A DNA stretch of 7,300 nucleotides from DASZCR01 sp035942915 (GTDB lineage Bacteria > Acidobacteriota > Blastocatellia > Pyrinomonadales > Pyrinomonadaceae): the NCBI GenBank assembly GCA_035942915.1, contig DASZCR010000229.1, forward strand, positions 1-7,300, in the 5' to 3' direction. The position numbers and the translations under genes are program-made. Each line of letters starts with the position of its first letter. Within the stretch, counting starts at the first letter, position 1. Below, piece by piece: positions 5,540 through 7,300 of this stretch. Below the pieces are notes generated by a model. It worked only from the letters and a program-made list of their open reading frames with translations, was not told the origin of the DNA and ran no database searches.

Positions 5540-6007
5540 TCAGAGTAAGACGATGGAGTCGTCGGCGCGTGTGCGGTGCGCGGCGGGACGCGACGCGCGT
5601 TCACCTTCCGCGCCGTCGCCTGTGCCATTCGCCTCGACCTGCGGACAGACTTCGCAGTAAGCGCCCCGGCGCGCGAAGCGTTCGCGGCAATCGTCGCAAT
5701 GGAGCGCCTCGCCCAGTTCGCGCAGGGCGGCGAGCAGAGGCAGCATCAGACGCCCGCGCTCGGTCAGCGTGTACTCGACGTGCGGCGGCGTGCTGCCGAA
5801 CTCGCGTCGCTCAACGAAGCGGTCGCGTTCCATCTCGCGCAGGCGTTCGACGAGCGTGCGGCTGCTGATGGGTCTGAGGGACGAAAGCAGTTCGGTCGTG
5901 CGGCGCGCGCCGTGCGCGAGGTCGCGCACGATGAGCAGCGTCCACTTGTCGCCGACCACTTGCAGCGCGCCCGTCGCCGGGCATCCGTCACCTTTGCGTC
6001 GTCGCAT
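5540..6007 (-). CDS. HxlR-family winged-helix transcriptional regulator with a C-terminal Cys4 tail
   Basis: A 155-residue regulator. The HxlR winged-helix domain spans about 9-100: CPATGALQVVGDKWTLLIVRDL (9-30), the recognition helix region around ISSRTLVERLREME (47-60), and the wing and following segment HVEYTLTERGR (76-86) leading to the dimerisation helix. Cys9 sits where redox- and electrophile-sensing members (YodB/HypR type) carry their sensor cysteine. Beyond the usual end is HCDDCRERFARRGAYCEVC, giving C104-x2-C107-x10-C118-x2-C121, a spacing that suggests a small zinc-ribbon or redox centre. The final 30 residues are low-complexity and charged. ATG at 6007 has only a weak purine-rich sequence upstream. 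It is divergent from the diguanylate cyclase gene and precedes the SGNH-like gene by 38 nt, so it may regulate either side. The inducer is unknown. Confidence 0.9.
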   Translation of the reverse strand: MRRRKGDGCPATGALQVVGDKWTLLIVRDLAHGARRTTELLSSLRPISSRTLVERLREMERDRFVERREFGSTPPHVEYTLTERGRLMLPLLAALRELGEALHCDDCRERFARRGAYCEVCPQVEANGTGDGAEGERASRPAAHRTRADDSIVLL

Positions 6008-6112
6008 CTTGAAGTGGCTCGTCCTTTCACGTCGGCGGCGGGGAGGTCGCGCGTCGGCTTTCTTCGCAAGACGCGGCGAAGCTTAACACAAAGAGGCGCT
6101 TTGCGGCGGCGC

Positions 6113-6149
6113 GAAATCTATTTTAAAATGCGCCTCGAAAACAGATTTC
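6113..6149. promoter_or_regulatory. Imperfect palindrome in the divergent region, candidate operator
   Basis: GAAATCTATTTT (6113-6124) and AAAACAGATTTC (6138-6149) are inverted repeats matching at 11 of 12 positions around a 13-nt centre; the perfect 10-nt palindrome ATTTTAAAAT (6120-6129) overlaps the left arm. The patch is AT-rich in otherwise GC-rich sequence, about 106 nt before the HxlR start and 139 nt before the diguanylate cyclase start. HxlR-type regulators often bind inverted repeats near their own promoter, so autoregulation is possible. I cannot identify clear -35/-10 pairs on either strand. Confidence 0.4.
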
Positions 6150-6235
6150 CCCCGTCCGGCCTGCGGTTAGAGTTTCTCACCTCGCTCTCTGTCCGCCCCA
6201 ACCCCGGAAGCCTCGGACGCATCGAACTTGCGGAA

Positions 6236-6258
6236 AGGCGCTCGGCCGCGCCTGTTTT
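6236..6258 (+). terminator. Small GC hairpin plus T-run in the diguanylate cyclase leader
   Basis: AGGCGC (6236-6241) and GCGCCT (6248-6253) form a 6-bp GC-rich stem with a 6-nt loop, followed by GTTTT. This is terminator-like in the sense direction and ends 29 nt before the ATG at 6288, so it could act as an attenuator. The stem is short and such hairpins arise by chance at this GC content. The rest of 6008-6287 holds nothing I can name. Confidence 0.25.
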
Positions 6259-6287
6259 CGTGCGGGCGGTGAACGCAACGCAAAGTT

Positions 6288-7283
6288 ATGAGCACACAAT
6301 TGGAAACGGAGACGGAAGAGAGCGAGGAGGCGCAAGTGACGCGTGCAACAGCCGAAGGCTCGGCCGTCATTCTCGTGGCCGACGACGAGCCGGTCAATCT
6401 CGCACTCATCAAGCGGCGGCTCGAATGGGAAGGCTACCGCGTCTACACGGCGCAGGACGGCGCAGAAGCTGTCGAGCGCGCGCACGAAGTCGCGCCCGAC
6501 CTCGTCATCCTCGACGTGATGATGCCCGGCCTCGACGGGCTGCAAGCCTGCCGTCTGCTCAAGGAGAGCGCACGGACGCGCGACATCCCCGTCATCTTCC
6601 TCTCGGCCTTAGACGACACGGACGCCAAAGTGAGCGGTCTCTCCGTCGGCGCAAACGACTACATCTCGAAGCCCTTCCGCGCCGAAGAGTTGCTCGCGCG
6701 CGTCCGCGTCGCCATCAGGCTCAAGCGCGAGCGCGACTCGCTGCGGTTGAGCGCGGAGGAGGCGCGGCTGCGTGCAGAGGCCGCGCGCGAGATGTCGATG
6801 TCGGACGCGCTGACGGGTCTGATGAATCGTCACGGCCTGCAACGCTCGCTGCAACGCAACATCTCCGAGGCGCGTCGCTACGGTCGGCCGCTCTCCTGCC
6901 TGATGCTCGACATCGACCACTTCAAGGCAGTCAACGACACCTACGGACACGCGGCCGGAGACACGGCGCTGATGCAGGTGGCACGCGTGCTGTCGGAGGC
7001 CGTGCGCGGCTCGGACGTGGTCTGTCGCTACGGCGGCGAAGAGTTTTTGATACTCGCGCCCGAAACTCCGCTCGAAGGCGCACTCGCGCTCGGCGAGAAG
7101 ATTCGACAGGCGGCGGCCGCGCGCCTCTTCGGCGACGGCGAACGCGCCTTTACACTCACACTCAGCGCAGGCGCGGCCGAACTACGCGACTCCGAATCAG
7201 GCCCCGACCTCATCGCACGCGCCGACCAAGCCCTCTACGACGCCAAAGAGTCCGGCCGCGACCGCGTCGAAGCTGCACAGTAG
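6288..7283 (+). CDS. Response regulator with GGDEF domain, PleD-like diguanylate cyclase
   Basis: A 331-residue two-domain protein that makes cyclic di-GMP from two GTP when its receiver is phosphorylated. After an acidic leader (1-24), the receiver domain spans about 26-142: acidic pair Asp32/Asp33, phosphoacceptor Asp76 in LVILDVMMPG, Ser106, and Lys128 in SKPF. A charged helical linker (about 143-170, probable coiled coil for dimerisation) leads to the GGDEF domain (172-327): DALTGLMNRHG (173-183), MLDIDHFKAVND (206-217), the active-site GGEEF (249-253) and the C-terminal ADQALYDAKESGRDRV (312-327). The inhibitory I-site RxxD (Arg240-Asp243) lies the standard five residues before GGEEF, so product inhibition should be intact. 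There is no signal peptide; it is cytoplasmic. ATG at 6288 lacks a recognisable Shine-Dalgarno sequence. No cognate histidine kinase is in the window. A PilZ gene at 546-926 could be an effector, though nothing shows that it is paired. Confidence 0.95.
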   Translation: MSTQLETETEESEEAQVTRATAEGSAVILVADDEPVNLALIKRRLEWEGYRVYTAQDGAEAVERAHEVAPDLVILDVMMPGLDGLQACRLLKESARTRDIPVIFLSALDDTDAKVSGLSVGANDYISKPFRAEELLARVRVAIRLKRERDSLRLSAEEARLRAEAAREMSMSDALTGLMNRHGLQRSLQRNISEARRYGRPLSCLMLDIDHFKAVNDTYGHAAGDTALMQVARVLSEAVRGSDVVCRYGGEEFLILAPETPLEGALALGEKIRQAAAARLFGDGERAFTLTLSAGAAELRDSESGPDLIARADQALYDAKESGRDRVEAAQ

Positions 7284-7285
7284 AA

Positions 7286-7299
7286 GTGATAGGTGATGG
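7286..7299 (+). repeat. Start of another GTGANNN heptamer array, cut by the window edge
   Basis: GTGATAG and GTGATGG follow in perfect 7-nt register, and one more G reaches the window edge. The 17 nt at 7284-7300 are identical to 437-453 in the left array. The repeat begins 2 nt after the diguanylate cyclase stop codon and reads GTGA in the sense direction of that gene, as the right array does after the PilZ stop. Confidence 0.75.
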
Positions 7300-7300
7300 G

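Noticed and set aside
6008..6287. Riboswitch (including a cyclic di-GMP riboswitch) upstream of the diguanylate cyclase
   Set aside because: I looked for conserved cores and paired elements and found only a short GC hairpin and an AT-rich palindrome.

Overview
The window is GC-rich bacterial chromosome, densely coded, with no phage, plasmid, insertion-sequence, CRISPR, tRNA or rRNA signal that I can see. The gene types (a stand-alone 3-hydroxybutyryl-CoA dehydrogenase, a DUF4350-like secreted protein, a membrane-anchored SGNH protein, many weak ribosome-binding sites) and the heptamer repeats between genes suggest an environmental Gram-negative bacterium. Acidobacteriota, perhaps Blastocatellia, is my guess. 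That is inference from general familiarity, not from a marker gene.

Layout. Bases 1-1930 hold three leftward genes, in transcription order: a 3-hydroxybutyryl-CoA dehydrogenase (1930 to 1007), a small PilZ-domain protein (926 to 546) and the start of an enoyl-CoA hydratase (376, running off the left edge). Between the last two lies a striking element: nine GTGANNN heptamers facing nine inverted ones, with a perfect 23-bp inverted repeat and a run of six T in the leftward direction. It looks like an oversized intrinsic terminator built from tandem repeats. A divergent AT-rich promoter region (about 1931-2042) separates this block from the rightward thioredoxin reductase gene trxB (2043-3122). 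Between trxB and the next, convergent, gene is an almost perfect 80-nt palindrome (3135-3214), probably a bidirectional terminator.

Bases 3225-6007 hold a second leftward cluster, in transcription order: an HxlR-family regulator with a Cys4 tail, a membrane-anchored SGNH-hydrolase-like protein, and a secreted DUF4350/glutamine-amidotransferase-like protein. Gaps are 38 and 66 nt, so they could be one operon. A 280-nt divergent region (6008-6287) with an imperfect palindrome and a small GC hairpin leads into a rightward response regulator-diguanylate cyclase (6288-7283). Its stop codon is followed 2 nt later by the same heptamer repeat, which the window edge cuts.

How the genes fit together. 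The hydratase and dehydrogenase catalyse consecutive steps of fatty acyl-CoA beta-oxidation or C4-CoA metabolism. The PilZ protein and the diguanylate cyclase are a possible receptor and producer of cyclic di-GMP. TrxB supplies reducing power to thioredoxin. The functions of the SGNH and DUF4350-like proteins are unknown; both are exported or membrane-anchored. The most interesting non-coding signal is the heptamer array, which starts just after two different stop codons in the same orientation relative to the gene.
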